This document shows, piece by piece, positions 48,680-57,312 of a stretch of 64,000 bases of DNA. Where the stretch lies: positions 620,001 to 684,000 of the forward strand of contig JALCLA010000001.1 of NCBI GenBank assembly GCA_022647565.1. Direction: 5' to 3'. The notes under the pieces were generated by a model. It searched no databases. It saw nothing but the letters and a program-made list of their open reading frames with translations, and had not been told where the DNA came from. This DNA comes from Chiayiivirga sp. (GTDB taxonomy: Bacteria; Pseudomonadota; Gammaproteobacteria; Xanthomonadales; Xanthomonadaceae). Every line of letters starts with the position of its first letter. Positions within the stretch are counted from its first letter, which is position 1. The translations under genes and the position numbers were made by a program.

Positions 48680-49222
48680 TCACACCGCAGGCGGAATCCG
48701 CAGCGTCTGGCCCGGATAGATCTTGTCCGGATGCTGCAGCAGCGGGCGGTTGGCTTCGAAGATGCGGTTGTACTTCTGCGCCGAGCCGTAGAACTGCTTG
48801 CTGATCTTGGACAGGGTGTCGCCCTTGACCACGGTGTAGAACTGCGCCGGTGCTTCGGTGGCGGCAGCCGCTGCCGCTTCCAGCGCGCGCACTGCGGCCG
48901 GTGCCGGTGCCGCGGCCCCCGGGTTGCGTGACGGCGGTTGCGCCGCGGGGCCTTGGTCGCTGGGGTCGATGATGATGATGTCGTCCTCGACCCGCGCCAC
49001 GCCATTCACGTTGCCCACCGCGAGGATCATCTTCTCCTTGTCGGCCTGGCTCGACGCGGTGCCGCTGATCTTCACGGTGTCGCCCGACTGTTCCACCTTC
49101 ACGTCGCCCTTGCCGAGTTTGTGCTTGCGCACCTGTTCGACAAGGATTTCCGCGGCCTTCATGCCCGGGCTCAGATCGAGCAATTTCTCGCCTGCGCTTT
49201 TTACGAAATCGAATACACCCAT
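48680..49222 (-). CDS. kbp: BON-LysM protein, Kbp/YgaU-like
   Basis: 180 residues, no signal peptide. An N-terminal BON domain (about 20-87: V-K-V-E-Q-S-G-D-T-V-K-I-S-G-T-A and V-G-N-V-N-G-V-A-R-V-E-D) and a C-terminal LysM (about 127-177: Y-T-V-V-K-G-D-T-L-S-K-I-S-K-Q-F-Y) are joined by an Ala/Pro linker. E. coli Kbp (YgaU) has the same layout and binds K+ in the cytoplasm; its linker is shorter. Confidence 0.85.
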   Translation of the reverse strand: MGVFDFVKSAGEKLLDLSPGMKAAEILVEQVRKHKLGKGDVKVEQSGDTVKISGTASSQADKEKMILAVGNVNGVARVEDDIIIIDPSDQGPAAQPPSRNPGAAAPAPAAVRALEAAAAAATEAPAQFYTVVKGDTLSKISKQFYGSAQKYNRIFEANRPLLQHPDKIYPGQTLRIPPAV

Positions 49223-49251
49223 GGGATTGTCCTTGTGGTGGGGAAGGGAGG

Positions 49252-49941
49252 TCAGCGGCGACCGAGGAGGCCGCCGAGCAACTGGCCGTTGCGCATCAGG
49301 TCCGACAGGTCGACGTCGCCGTCACCGTCGCGATCCAGCACCGCGCCCAACAGGCCACCGGCGCCGGATTGGCTTTGCATCTGTTGCGCCTGGCCGCCGA
49401 GCAGGCCGCCCAGTGCACCGGCATCGCCGCCGCCGCGGCTTTGCATCATGCGCGACAGCGCTGCCATGACCAGCGGCGCGAGCATCGCGAGCAACTGGCT
49501 CGATTGTTGTCCGTCCATGCCGCCCACCTGGCCCACGCTGCTGGCTACGCGCGACTGGCGCTGACCGAAGATGTGGCCGAGGATCGCCATGCCGTCACCG
49601 AGCGCATCGCCGCTGCGTGCCGGTGCCGCCTGCCCGCCACCGAGGACGGCGCCGAGCACGTCTCCCAGTCCACCACCGCCCTGGCGCGATCCGCCACCAC
49701 CCAGCACCGCGCCGAGCAGGCCGCCCAGGTCGACGTTCGCATGGTCGCGTTCCAGCGCGCGATGCAGGGCCTGCGCGCCCTGTGGCTGCGCGCTGTTTCG
49801 CGCCATCTGCCCGATCAGCAGCGGCAGCGCCGCCTGGATCGCATTCTCGGTCTGCTGCGGCGAGACGCCGATCCGACGCGCCATCGCGTCCACCTGATCC
49901 TGCCCCAGCGCCGACAACACCGATTGCATCAGATCCGTCAT
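49252..49941 (-). CDS. DUF937 (YidB-like) protein with C-terminal EF-hand-like loop
   Basis: 229 residues from ATG 49941 (GGGAGA upstream). The N-terminal helical DUF937 part is I-G-V-S-P-Q-Q-T-E-N-A-I-Q-A-A-L-P-L-L-I. Gly-rich linkers follow (L-G-A-V-L-G-G-G). The C-terminus has D-R-D-G-D-G-D-V-D-L-S-D-L, a perfect dockerin/EF-hand-type Ca2+ loop. Function unknown. It lies 29 bp upstream of kbp and reads into it, so the two are probably co-transcribed. Confidence 0.75.
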   Translation of the reverse strand: MTDLMQSVLSALGQDQVDAMARRIGVSPQQTENAIQAALPLLIGQMARNSAQPQGAQALHRALERDHANVDLGGLLGAVLGGGGSRQGGGGLGDVLGAVLGGGQAAPARSGDALGDGMAILGHIFGQRQSRVASSVGQVGGMDGQQSSQLLAMLAPLVMAALSRMMQSRGGGDAGALGGLLGGQAQQMQSQSGAGGLLGAVLDRDGDGDVDLSDLMRNGQLLGGLLGRR

Positions 49942-50051
49942 TTGCCTGTTCTCCCTTCGGCCGATCCGGCCACGGACCGCGACCATACACCCGCCCCTTT
50001 GCCTGTGGTTACATGCAGGCTCGGGACATGGAAGCGAGGTCGGGTGCGGCG

Positions 50052-50411
50052 ATGGAAGGCTTCGAGGAGTTGTTGCGGATGTATCGGCAATCCTTGCCGG
50101 AAAAACGCGCGCTGCTGGAACAAGAATGGCGCGCGGTGCGGGAGGCGAACGAGGCGGCCGAGGCTCCGGCGCAGGCCTTGCGCCGGCAGTTGCACAACCT
50201 CAGTGGCTCGGGCGGCGCCTACGGCTTCGAAGCGATGGGCGAGATGGCGCGAACCCTCGAGAAGCGCTGGGTGCAGTGGCTGGCCTTGCCCTTGCCACGC
50301 CCGGTGCCGCGTCGCCTGGCGGATGAACTCGCGCCCCTGCTGCGCGCCTTGCTCGATGCGCTGGAGGCGGCCGCGCTTCCGCTCGACGAGGGCGGCAAGC
50401 ATGGCCACTGA
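50052..50411 (+). CDS. Hpt-domain phosphotransfer protein
   Basis: 119 residues from ATG 50052; ATGs at 50013 and 50028 are alternatives. Four-helix Hpt pattern with R-R-Q-L-H-N-L-S-G-S-G-G-A-Y-G-F: the His in L-H-N-L-S-G-S-G is the phosphorylated residue. There is no kinase domain and no two-component gene nearby, so its partner is elsewhere. Arginase follows after about 70 bp. Confidence 0.7.
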   Translation: MEGFEELLRMYRQSLPEKRALLEQEWRAVREANEAAEAPAQALRRQLHNLSGSGGAYGFEAMGEMARTLEKRWVQWLALPLPRPVPRRLADELAPLLRALLDALEAAALPLDEGGKHGH

Positions 50412-50482
50412 GCGGCACGTGCAGCCGGGCGTTTATCCTTGTTGCCCTCGTCCCTGCGCCGCCTGAGCCGGATCCTGTCCCC

Positions 50483-51403
50483 ATGAAACGAAACCTGCCC
50501 ATCAGCCTGATCGGCGCGCCCACCGACATCGGCGCCGGCCATCGCGGTGCCTCGATGGGCCCGGAAGCCCTGCGCGTGGCGCGCCTGGGCGAAGCCTTGC
50601 GCGCGCGCGGCCTGGAAGTGCTGGATCGCGGCAACCTGGCCGGCCCGGCCAATCCCTGGTTGCCGCCGGTTGATGGCTATCGCCACCTTGATGAAGCGGT
50701 GCAGTGGAATCGCGCAGTCATGGACGCGATGTACGCCGAGCTGCAACAGCATCGCCTGCCGATCCTGCTCGGTGGCGATCATTGCCTGGGCATCGGTTCG
50801 ATCACGGCGGTGGCGCGCTGGTGTCGCGAGCAGGGCCGCAAGCTGCGCGTGCTCTGGCTCGACGCACACGCCGACTTCAACACCAGCCAGATCACGCCCT
50901 CGGGCAATGTCCACGGCATGCCGGTGGCCTGCCTCTGCGGCAACGGCCCGCGCCCGCTCACCCACCTGGGCGGTGATGCGCCGGCCTTGCGGCCCGACCA
51001 GCTCCGCCAGATCGGGATCCGCTCGGTCGACGAAGGCGAGCGCCGCCTGGTGCACGAGATCGGGCTCGACATCTACGACATGCGCTATATCGACGAGATC
51101 GGGATCAAGCGCGCCATGGAAGAGGCGCTGGATGGTTGTGACGCCGACACTCACCTGCACGTGAGCTTCGACGTCGATTTCCTCGACCCGGGTATCGCGC
51201 CGGGCGTCGGCACCACGGTCAAGGGCGGTCCGAACTATCGCGAGGCACAGCTGGTGATGGAGATGATCGCCGATACCGGCCTGATGCGGTCGCTCGACAT
51301 CGTCGAGCTCAATCCTGCCTTCGACATGCACAACCAGACCGCCGAACTGGCAGTCGATCTGGTCGAAAGCCTGTTCGGAAAGTCGACCCTGATGCGGGTC
51401 TGA
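50483..51403 (+). CDS. rocF: Arginase
   Basis: 306 residues. Ureohydrolase fold with all manganese motifs: G-G-D-H-C-L-G-I-G-S, W-L-D-A-H-A-D-F-N-T and S-F-D-V-D-F-L-D-P. The loop H-G-M-P-V-A after D-A-H-A-D and E-L-N-P fit arginase rather than agmatinase. Converts arginine to ornithine and urea. Confidence 0.9.
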   Translation: MKRNLPISLIGAPTDIGAGHRGASMGPEALRVARLGEALRARGLEVLDRGNLAGPANPWLPPVDGYRHLDEAVQWNRAVMDAMYAELQQHRLPILLGGDHCLGIGSITAVARWCREQGRKLRVLWLDAHADFNTSQITPSGNVHGMPVACLCGNGPRPLTHLGGDAPALRPDQLRQIGIRSVDEGERRLVHEIGLDIYDMRYIDEIGIKRAMEEALDGCDADTHLHVSFDVDFLDPGIAPGVGTTVKGGPNYREAQLVMEMIADTGLMRSLDIVELNPAFDMHNQTAELAVDLVESLFGKSTLMRV

Positions 51404-51445
51404 GCGGGGTGCGGGCGGGCCGCGCCCAAACGCCGGCCGGCGCGC

Positions 51446-51451
51446 TACACT
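51446..51451 (+). promoter_or_regulatory. Possible -10 box for the entericidin gene
   Basis: TACACT, 36 bp before the ATG at 51487, in the same GCTACACTGCCG context seen before other genes. Confidence 0.4.
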
Positions 51452-51486
51452 GCCGGCTGCTGTCCCACATCGAAGGAGGTGATCCG

Positions 51487-51621
51487 ATGAAGCGCAATCT
51501 TGCGATCCTGCTGCTGGCTCTGCTGTCGGCAACCGTGCTGGGTGGTTGCAACACCATCGAAGGTGCCGGCAAGGACATCCAGAAGGCAGGCGAGAAAGTC
51601 GAAGGTGCGGCGAAGGGCTGA
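51487..51621 (+). CDS. Entericidin-family small lipoprotein
   Basis: 44 residues. A signal sequence ends at the lipobox L-G-G-C (Cys21), followed by N-T-I-E-G-A-G-K-D-I-Q-K-A-G-E-K-V-E, the EcnA/EcnB hallmark. The ribosome site AAGGAGGTGATC is a perfect, unusually long complement of the 16S 3' end, so very strong translation is expected. A strong terminator follows. Entericidins are envelope stress lipoproteins, often induced in stationary phase. Confidence 0.88.
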   Translation: MKRNLAILLLALLSATVLGGCNTIEGAGKDIQKAGEKVEGAAKG

Positions 51622-51656
51622 CCCCCTCCGATTCGCGCCGCGCACGCAGCATCACG

Positions 51657-51685
51657 GAAACGGGCCGGCAATGCCGGCCCGTTTT
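51657..51685. terminator. Bidirectional terminator between the entericidin and 51703 genes
   Basis: AAACGGGCCGGC (51658-51669), loop AAT, GCCGGCCCGTTT (51673-51684) then T. 12-bp perfect stem; serves both converging genes. Confidence 0.85.
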
Positions 51686-51702
51686 CTTGTGCGCGGAGGA
51701 GC

Positions 51703-52527
51703 TCAGCGCCAGCGCGGCGCCGGATCCGGCACGAAGCCGATCGGGAACGGGTCGGGCGTGTAGTGCGGACGCGGTGGCCGGGCGATCACGCCCATTGCCA
51801 CCAGATTGCGATGGCTGTCGTAGCGCAGCGCCAGTACCTCGACCGGATGGCGGCTGTCACGCTGGAATGCGACCTGGCGCGCGACGCTCCATTCGCGTGC
51901 GCCATGCCCGGTGCCGAGTTTCTCGCCGGGTGCCGCATCCGCCGATGGCGCCGGGGCGCGTGCGGCGCCAGCCAGGGCGCCCGCGGCGGCACCGGATTCA
52001 GCCTGGGCAGCCGGCAGCGGTGCACGCGCATCGCGGCGCGAGAGTTCCTGCTCGTGGTGGCGATACACCGGCGCGCGCTCGCGGAACACGGCGACGCCGA
52101 TCACGCCCACGTTGTGCGGGCGGCCGGTGCGCGCGGCGTAGCTGTCGCCGAGCGCGGTGAATTCGAACTGCGCGATGTCATTCAGGCTCTTGCGCCAGCC
52201 CGCGACCTCGGTCTCCTGCCAGGGGCCCAGCACGTAGCCGGCCTGCTGCGCCGACGCGGTTTCGCCGCTCACCGCGTTCACGCCGTCCACGGATAGCACC
52301 GCCAGCACGCGCTCGCCGCTGTTGTTGCGCAGGCGCACGGCGTAGCGATGGCCGGGCGTGCCCGCGATCCAGGTCTGGCCATCGTGCACGTAGGTGGTGG
52401 ACACGCGACCGCTGTCGCGGTCGATCACGTCCACGTTGACTAGGTGTCCGGCCTGGGCGACGGACGCGGCGGACAGGGCGGCGAAGGCAAGGCCGAAGGC
52501 CTGGACGGCATGAAGCAGGCGGCGCAT
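51703..52527 (-). CDS. Exported protein of unknown function
   Basis: 274 residues. A signal peptide ends at S-V-A-Q-A-G. The N-terminal half forms a beta-domain (V-N-V-D-V-I-D-R-D-S-G-R, A-V-R-L-R-N-N-S-G-E-R-V-L-A-V-L-S-V-D-G-V-N-A-V-S-G) resembling proteins with a conserved D-G-x-N-x-x-S/T-G motif. An Ala-rich linker follows, then a tail ending P-D-P-F-P-I-G-F-V-P-D-P-A-P-R-W-R. No named family. Monocistronic. Confidence 0.55.
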   Translation of the reverse strand: MRRLLHAVQAFGLAFAALSAASVAQAGHLVNVDVIDRDSGRVSTTYVHDGQTWIAGTPGHRYAVRLRNNSGERVLAVLSVDGVNAVSGETASAQQAGYVLGPWQETEVAGWRKSLNDIAQFEFTALGDSYAARTGRPHNVGVIGVAVFRERAPVYRHHEQELSRRDARAPLPAAQAESGAAAGALAGAARAPAPSADAAPGEKLGTGHGAREWSVARQVAFQRDSRHPVEVLALRYDSHRNLVAMGVIARPPRPHYTPDPFPIGFVPDPAPRWR

Positions 52528-52617
52528 GGGGTTCTCCTTTGAGCGGGTGCCGGTGGGTGCGAACCTGTGTACGCGTCGGCCGGGGAATCGGGGTTAGGCC
52601 CCGCGCTGCGCCTTGGC

Positions 52618-52623
52618 TACACT
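52618..52623 (+). promoter_or_regulatory. Possible -10 box for trpS
   Basis: TACACT in GGCTACACTGGCCGCC, 28 bp before the trpS ATG. No good -35. Confidence 0.35.
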
Positions 52624-52651
52624 GGCCGCCCTTTCGGCATCGCATTCAGCA

Positions 52652-53986
52652 ATGAGCAAGACGCGCGTCCTCACCGGCATCACCACCACCGGCACGCCGC
52701 ACCTGGGCAACTACGTTGGTGCGATCCGCCCCGCGGTTGCCGCCAGCCGCGATCCGGGCGTCGATGCCTTCTACTTCCTGGCCGACTACCACGCCCTGAT
52801 CAAGTGCGACGACCCGGGCCGGATCGAGCGTTCGCGCCTGGAGATCGCCGCCACCTGGCTTGCCGCCGGGCTCGATCCGGAGCGCGTCACCTTCTATCGC
52901 CAGAGCGATGTCCCCGAGATTCCCGAACTGACCTGGCTGCTGACCTGCGTTACCGCCAAGGGGTTGATGAACCGTTCGCACGCCTACAAGGCCGCGACCG
53001 ACGCCAACGCGGCGGAAGGCGAGGACGCGGATGCCGGCGTCACCATGGGCCTGTTCTCGTACCCCATCCTGATGGCAGCCGACATCCTGATGTTCAACGC
53101 GCATCGCGTGCCCGTGGGACGCGACCAGATCCAGCACATCGAGATGGCGCGCGATATCGCGGCACGCTTCAACCACCTGTTCGGCGGCGGCAAGGAGTTC
53201 TTCGTGCTGCCGGAAGCGGCGATCGAGGAAAGCGTTGCGACCTTGCCCGGCCTTGACGGGCGCAAGATGAGCAAGAGCTACGACAACACCATCCCGCTGT
53301 TCGAGGGTGGTGCGAAGGGGCTCAAGGAGAGTATCGCGCGCATCGTCACCGACTCGAAGCTGCCGGGCGAGCCGAAGGATCCGGATTCTTCCTCGTTGCT
53401 CACGCTTTACTCGGCCTTCGCATCACCCGCGGAGAGCGCCGCGTTCCGTTCCGCGCTGCTTGATGGCCTGGGCTGGGGCGAGGCCAAGCAACGTCTGTTC
53501 GAACGCATCGAGCGCGACCTCGCGCCGCTGCGGGATCGCTACGAGGCGCTGATCGCGAAGCCGGCCGATATCGAGGCGCTGTTGCAGCTCGGGGCAGGCA
53601 AGGCGCGTGCGCTCGCGGGACCGTTGCTCATGCAGTTGCGCGAGGCCGTGGGGCTGCGTCGTTTCATCGCCGTTGCCGCGCCGCGCGAGGCAGCGCAGGC
53701 GGCGCGAACGGCGGACCGGGCCGTGCCGCAGTTCAAGCAGTATCGCGAGGCCGATGGCCGCTTCCATTTCAAACTGGTGGATGGCAACGGGCGCGTGCTG
53801 CTGCAGAGCGCCGGATTCGATTCGCCCCGGGACGCGGGACAGCGCATTGCGGCGCTGCGGCGCGACGGGTTCGCCGGGGCGGACGCGATGACGAGTCTGG
53901 GTGACGCCTGCACGGTGCAAGAGGTGCAAGCGGCGCTCGCGGCGATGGCTGCTGCCGAGGCCGAGAAGGCACGGGCGGGCGCATGA
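52652..53986 (+). CDS. trpS: Tryptophanyl-tRNA synthetase
   Basis: 444 residues, longer than E. coli TrpS (334). The HIGH-like motif is T-T-G-T-P-H-L-G-N, the KMSKS motif [10 protein letters not shown]. The extra 100 residues at the C-terminus ([27 protein letters not shown]) look like a DUF1508/YegP-like stress-domain repeat, an extension known in xanthomonad TrpS. Overlaps the next gene by 4 bp. Confidence 0.93.
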   Translation: MSKTRVLTGITTTGTPHLGNYVGAIRPAVAASRDPGVDAFYFLADYHALIKCDDPGRIERSRLEIAATWLAAGLDPERVTFYRQSDVPEIPELTWLLTCVTAKGLMNRSHAYKAATDANAAEGEDADAGVTMGLFSYPILMAADILMFNAHRVPVGRDQIQHIEMARDIAARFNHLFGGGKEFFVLPEAAIEESVATLPGLDGRKMSKSYDNTIPLFEGGAKGLKESIARIVTDSKLPGEPKDPDSSSLLTLYSAFASPAESAAFRSALLDGLGWGEAKQRLFERIERDLAPLRDRYEALIAKPADIEALLQLGAGKARALAGPLLMQLREAVGLRRFIAVAAPREAAQAARTADRAVPQFKQYREADGRFHFKLVDGNGRVLLQSAGFDSPRDAGQRIAALRRDGFAGADAMTSLGDACTVQEVQAALAAMAAAEAEKARAGA

Positions 53987-54288
53987 ACCCGATCGTCGAG
54001 TTCAACCTGACCCTGATCCTGTTCCTGCCCTGGTTCCTGATCCTGGGCGTGCTCTTCTGGTGCTATCCGCGCCAGCCGCGCCATGCGGCGCGGCGAGGCT
54101 ACGATCTCGTGGTGCTGGTGCTATCGGCCCTCGCAAGCTGGGTGGCGATGCGCTGGGGCATGCTCAATGCCGATCCGAACGCAGGCGCGATCTGGAAGCA
54201 GGTCCTGGCCTGCCTCACCGCCTACGGTGCCTTCCTCGCGGTGCTGACGCTGGCCTGGTTCGCGCGCCGTTCGTGGTTGCGTGGCTGA
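53983..54288 (+). CDS. Small membrane protein co-translated with trpS
   Basis: 101 residues, three predicted membrane segments (about 8-28, 42-62, 75-95), with W-C-Y-P-R-Q-P-R-H in the first loop. ATGA overlap with trpS, so probably translationally coupled. Function unknown; conserved next to trpS in related genomes as I recall. Confidence 0.55.
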   Translation: MNPIVEFNLTLILFLPWFLILGVLFWCYPRQPRHAARRGYDLVVLVLSALASWVAMRWGMLNADPNAGAIWKQVLACLTAYGAFLAVLTLAWFARRSWLRG

Positions 54289-54349
54289 ACGTCCGTCGAC
54301 TCCGGCCGCGCCGCGACAGGACGCCGTCCGTCATTCGATCACGCAAGCC

Positions 54350-56833
54350 TCAATGACCGGCGGGCAGCGCGGCCACCTGCGCTGCCAGGGTCTCGCGCTT
54401 CTGCAGGTCCCGGGTGTCCGCGGGTGCCTGCGCCGCCAGCAGGGCGTCGAGTGCCGCCAGGCGCGCCTGCGCGACAACCGCACCACCTGATTGAACCGCC
54501 ACCTCGAGCCGCTGCACGGCGACGCCGACGCGGCGCGGATAGTCGGCGCCGAAGGCCGCGCGCCATACCGCATCGGCGGCATCGAGCGCGGCCGCTGCTG
54601 CGTCGCTGCGGTGCAGGGCGAGCAGGTTGATCGATTCGTTGTAGTGCACCGTGGCCAGCATGTCGCGGTCGGCCTCGGGCTGGGTGTCGAACACGGCGCG
54701 CGCCTTCTCGTACCAGGGCTGGGCTTCCTCGAATCGCCCCTGCAGGCGCAGGATCCCGGCCAGGGTGTTGGCGATGTAGGACTGCAGCGGATGCGTGGCC
54801 GGCAAGGCCTGCGCCGCGAGCTCGGCATTGTCGCGTTCGATTCGCTCCGCCTCGGCGTAGCGCTCCACCCGACGCAAGGCCAGTGCGAGGTTGTGGCGCA
54901 CGGTGATGCTGGAGGCATGGCGCGGGCCGTGCTCGCGTTCGTTGTCGCGCAGCAGGCGCTCGAAGCGCGGGATGGCCTCGGCCGGGCGGCCGCTCTCGCT
55001 CAGGGCCAGGGCCAGGTCGTTCTGCGCGGCGCGGATGCGGGTGGGATGTTCGTTCGGCCGGGCATCGCGCGCGTCGGCCACGCGCTGGCGCAGGTCCAGC
55101 GCCTGAGCGCGTTCGCCGCCCTGGTCGAGCAGGCGGGCACGCGTCAGATCGAGATCCTCGGCGCGCGACTCCAGGGTCTGTTCGGCATCGCCGAAATAGT
55201 TCGGTGCCAGTTGCGTGTTCGGATCGAACCAGCGCCAGGGCGAGGATTCCGCCTCGCGCAGGCGCGCGACGATGCCCAACGCCTCGTCCGCGTAGCGCAT
55301 CCCGGCATCGGTGTTCCCCTGGTGCGAGTTCAGGTCGACCAGATCCACCAGCACGTCGAGGCGCGGGCGCAAGGTGTCGCCGCCGGGTGGCAGCTTGGCC
55401 AGCGCCAGCTCCAGCTGTTCCTGCGCCTGGCGCCAGTCGCCCAGATGCGCATAGGCATTGCCGATGGCATTGAGCAACTGGCCCGAGATGCGTGGCTGGT
55501 CGGCCATCTCGCTCACCAGGCGTTGCGCGCCCTGGTCCAGCAGTTGCTGCGCGCTGGGATGTTCGCCACCGCTGTCACCGGGTCGCGCCTGCTGGAACAG
55601 CGACATCAAGAATTGCTTCACCGCTTCCGCGCGCTGTGCCTCCTGGCGCGCCTTGTGCGCCTGGTACAGGCTGGCGAAGGTGGCGATCACGAGCACCGCG
55701 AGCACGGCCGAGGCGATGCCCAGCGCCAGGCGGTGGCGTTGCGCGAACTTGCGCAGGCGATAGACCGCGCCGGCGCGCGTGGCAGCCACCGGTCGCCCGT
55801 CGAGCCAGCGCTGCAGGTCGTCCACCAGGGCTGCCATCGAGGGATAGCGTTCGCCCGGCGATTTCTCCAGTGCATGGCGCACGATGGCGTCGAGGTCGCC
55901 GCGCAGCGCGCGTGGCCATTGCGCCGCGCTCAGCTCGCGCTCGGCCGCGAGGCGCTGGCGTTCGGCCTCGGCCACCGGCAGGCGCTGGGTCAGGCCCGGC
56001 GTGGGTTGCTCGATCACCGCACGCTGCGCCGCAAACGGTGAGGTACGTGCATCGTCGAAGGGACGCGCGCCGCACAGCAACTCGAACAACACCACGCCGA
56101 GCGAATACACGTCGGTGGCGGCGCTGACCGGCTCGCCCTGGATCTGCTCGGGCGCGGCATAGCCCGGGGTGAGCGGTGCCACGCCCTGCGTGGTGCGGTC
56201 ATCCTCCCCGGTGCGCTCGTCCAGCGGTGCGGCGATCCCGAAATCCAGCACGTGCGGCGCGCCCTGCGCGTCCACCAGGATGTTGGAAGGCTTGAGGTCG
56301 CGATGGATCACCAGTTGCTGGTGCGCGTACTGCACCGCCTGGCCGATGGCCACCACGAGCCGCACGCGCTCGCGCAGCGAGAGGCGCTGCCGGGCGCTCC
56401 AGGCATTCAGGCTCTCGCCTTCGATGCGTTCCATCGCGAACCACGGCGTTCCGTCCTCGTCCACGCCGCCGTCGTACAGGCGCGCGATGGTGGGATGCTC
56501 CAGGCGTGACAGCACGCGCCGCTCGCGCTCGAAGCGCCGCCGCACCACGTCGTTGTCGATCCCGCTGCGGATCAGCTTGAGTGCCACCTCGCGCTCGAAC
56601 TCGCCGTCTTCGCGCGTCGCCAGATACACCGCGCCCATGCCGCCGTGGCCGAGCAGTTGCTGCAGGCGATACGGCCCGACCCGGCGCCCGATGCGCGCTT
56701 CGTTCTCGGCGCGCGGGCCGGGGCCGACACCGGTCCGGGGTTCGTCCGCCGCCGCGGCGCGCGACGAGGCCGCGCGCGCAGAACCTGCGGTCGACAGCGG
56801 CGCCGTGGGATCGTCGGGTGTCGTCTGCATCAT
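54350..56833 (-). CDS. Soluble-kinase-domain Ser/Thr protein kinase with TPR sensor region
   Basis: 827 residues from ATG 56833. The PknB-type kinase domain (about 50-320) has L-G-H-G-G-M-G-A-V-Y (P-loop), V-A-L-K-L-I (Lys), H-R-D-L-K-P-S-N and D-F-G. One membrane segment follows (I-A-S-A-V-L-A-V-L-V-I-A-T-F), then about ten TPRs to the C-terminus. This layout is common in Lysobacterales and myxobacteria and is often paired with an ECF sigma factor. None is adjacent here, so its targets are unknown. Confidence 0.85.
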   Translation of the reverse strand: MMQTTPDDPTAPLSTAGSARAASSRAAAADEPRTGVGPGPRAENEARIGRRVGPYRLQQLLGHGGMGAVYLATREDGEFEREVALKLIRSGIDNDVVRRRFERERRVLSRLEHPTIARLYDGGVDEDGTPWFAMERIEGESLNAWSARQRLSLRERVRLVVAIGQAVQYAHQQLVIHRDLKPSNILVDAQGAPHVLDFGIAAPLDERTGEDDRTTQGVAPLTPGYAAPEQIQGEPVSAATDVYSLGVVLFELLCGARPFDDARTSPFAAQRAVIEQPTPGLTQRLPVAEAERQRLAAERELSAAQWPRALRGDLDAIVRHALEKSPGERYPSMAALVDDLQRWLDGRPVAATRAGAVYRLRKFAQRHRLALGIASAVLAVLVIATFASLYQAHKARQEAQRAEAVKQFLMSLFQQARPGDSGGEHPSAQQLLDQGAQRLVSEMADQPRISGQLLNAIGNAYAHLGDWRQAQEQLELALAKLPPGGDTLRPRLDVLVDLVDLNSHQGNTDAGMRYADEALGIVARLREAESSPWRWFDPNTQLAPNYFGDAEQTLESRAEDLDLTRARLLDQGGERAQALDLRQRVADARDARPNEHPTRIRAAQNDLALALSESGRPAEAIPRFERLLRDNEREHGPRHASSITVRHNLALALRRVERYAEAERIERDNAELAAQALPATHPLQSYIANTLAGILRLQGRFEEAQPWYEKARAVFDTQPEADRDMLATVHYNESINLLALHRSDAAAAALDAADAVWRAAFGADYPRRVGVAVQRLEVAVQSGGAVVAQARLAALDALLAAQAPADTRDLQKRETLAAQVAALPAGH

Positions 56834-56908
56834 GCGCGCAGGATAAGGCAAGCGTTCGACGCCGGCGCAGGGCGCGTCCGCGTGGCCACCGGCGCGACGC
56901 GGCGCGGC

Positions 56909-57298
56909 TCAATCCCAGCGGTTGAGCCGCGGCCCCTTGCTCGCGTCGCGCAGCCGCACCACGCAGAAACGCTGCCCGGTCGGGGCCTGCATCACTACCC
57001 AGCGTGCGTTGTGCGGACGCGAGACTTCCTTCGCGCCCAGGGCGAGCAGGCGCGCAACCTCGGCCTCGATGTCGTCGGTCTCGATATCCAGGTGCACGCG
57101 CGACTCATGCGCCACGCGCTGCACTTCGATGTGCAGGTCGGCCGGCGTGTTGCCCAGCACCGCGTACTTGCCTTCGCCGCCTTCGTTCGGGTCGCTGATG
57201 GTGAGGCCCAGCGCCTCACTCCAGAAGCGCGCCGACATTTCCACCGACGCGTCCTGGCAATCGATGATGAAACCCGCGAGCCGGCTCTTGTGCGCCAT
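56909..57298 (-). CDS. VOC-family (glyoxalase-like) protein
   Basis: 129 residues; AGGAG precedes the ATG at 57298. Paired beta-alpha-beta-beta-beta units: I-I-D-C-Q-D-A-S-V-E-M-S-A-R-F-W-S-E-A-L-G, L-H-I-E-V-Q, R-V-H-L-D-I-E-T-D-D-I-E-A-E-V-A-R-L, and F-C-V-V. Likely metal-binding E/H residues are in L-H-I-E and V-H-L-D. Substrate unknown. It starts 14 bp downstream of the E2 gene's end and may belong to that operon. Confidence 0.75.
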   Translation of the reverse strand: MAHKSRLAGFIIDCQDASVEMSARFWSEALGLTISDPNEGGEGKYAVLGNTPADLHIEVQRVAHESRVHLDIETDDIEAEVARLLALGAKEVSRPHNARWVVMQAPTGQRFCVVRLRDASKGPRLNRWD

Positions 57299-57312
57299 GC
57301 GCTGACTCCTGT

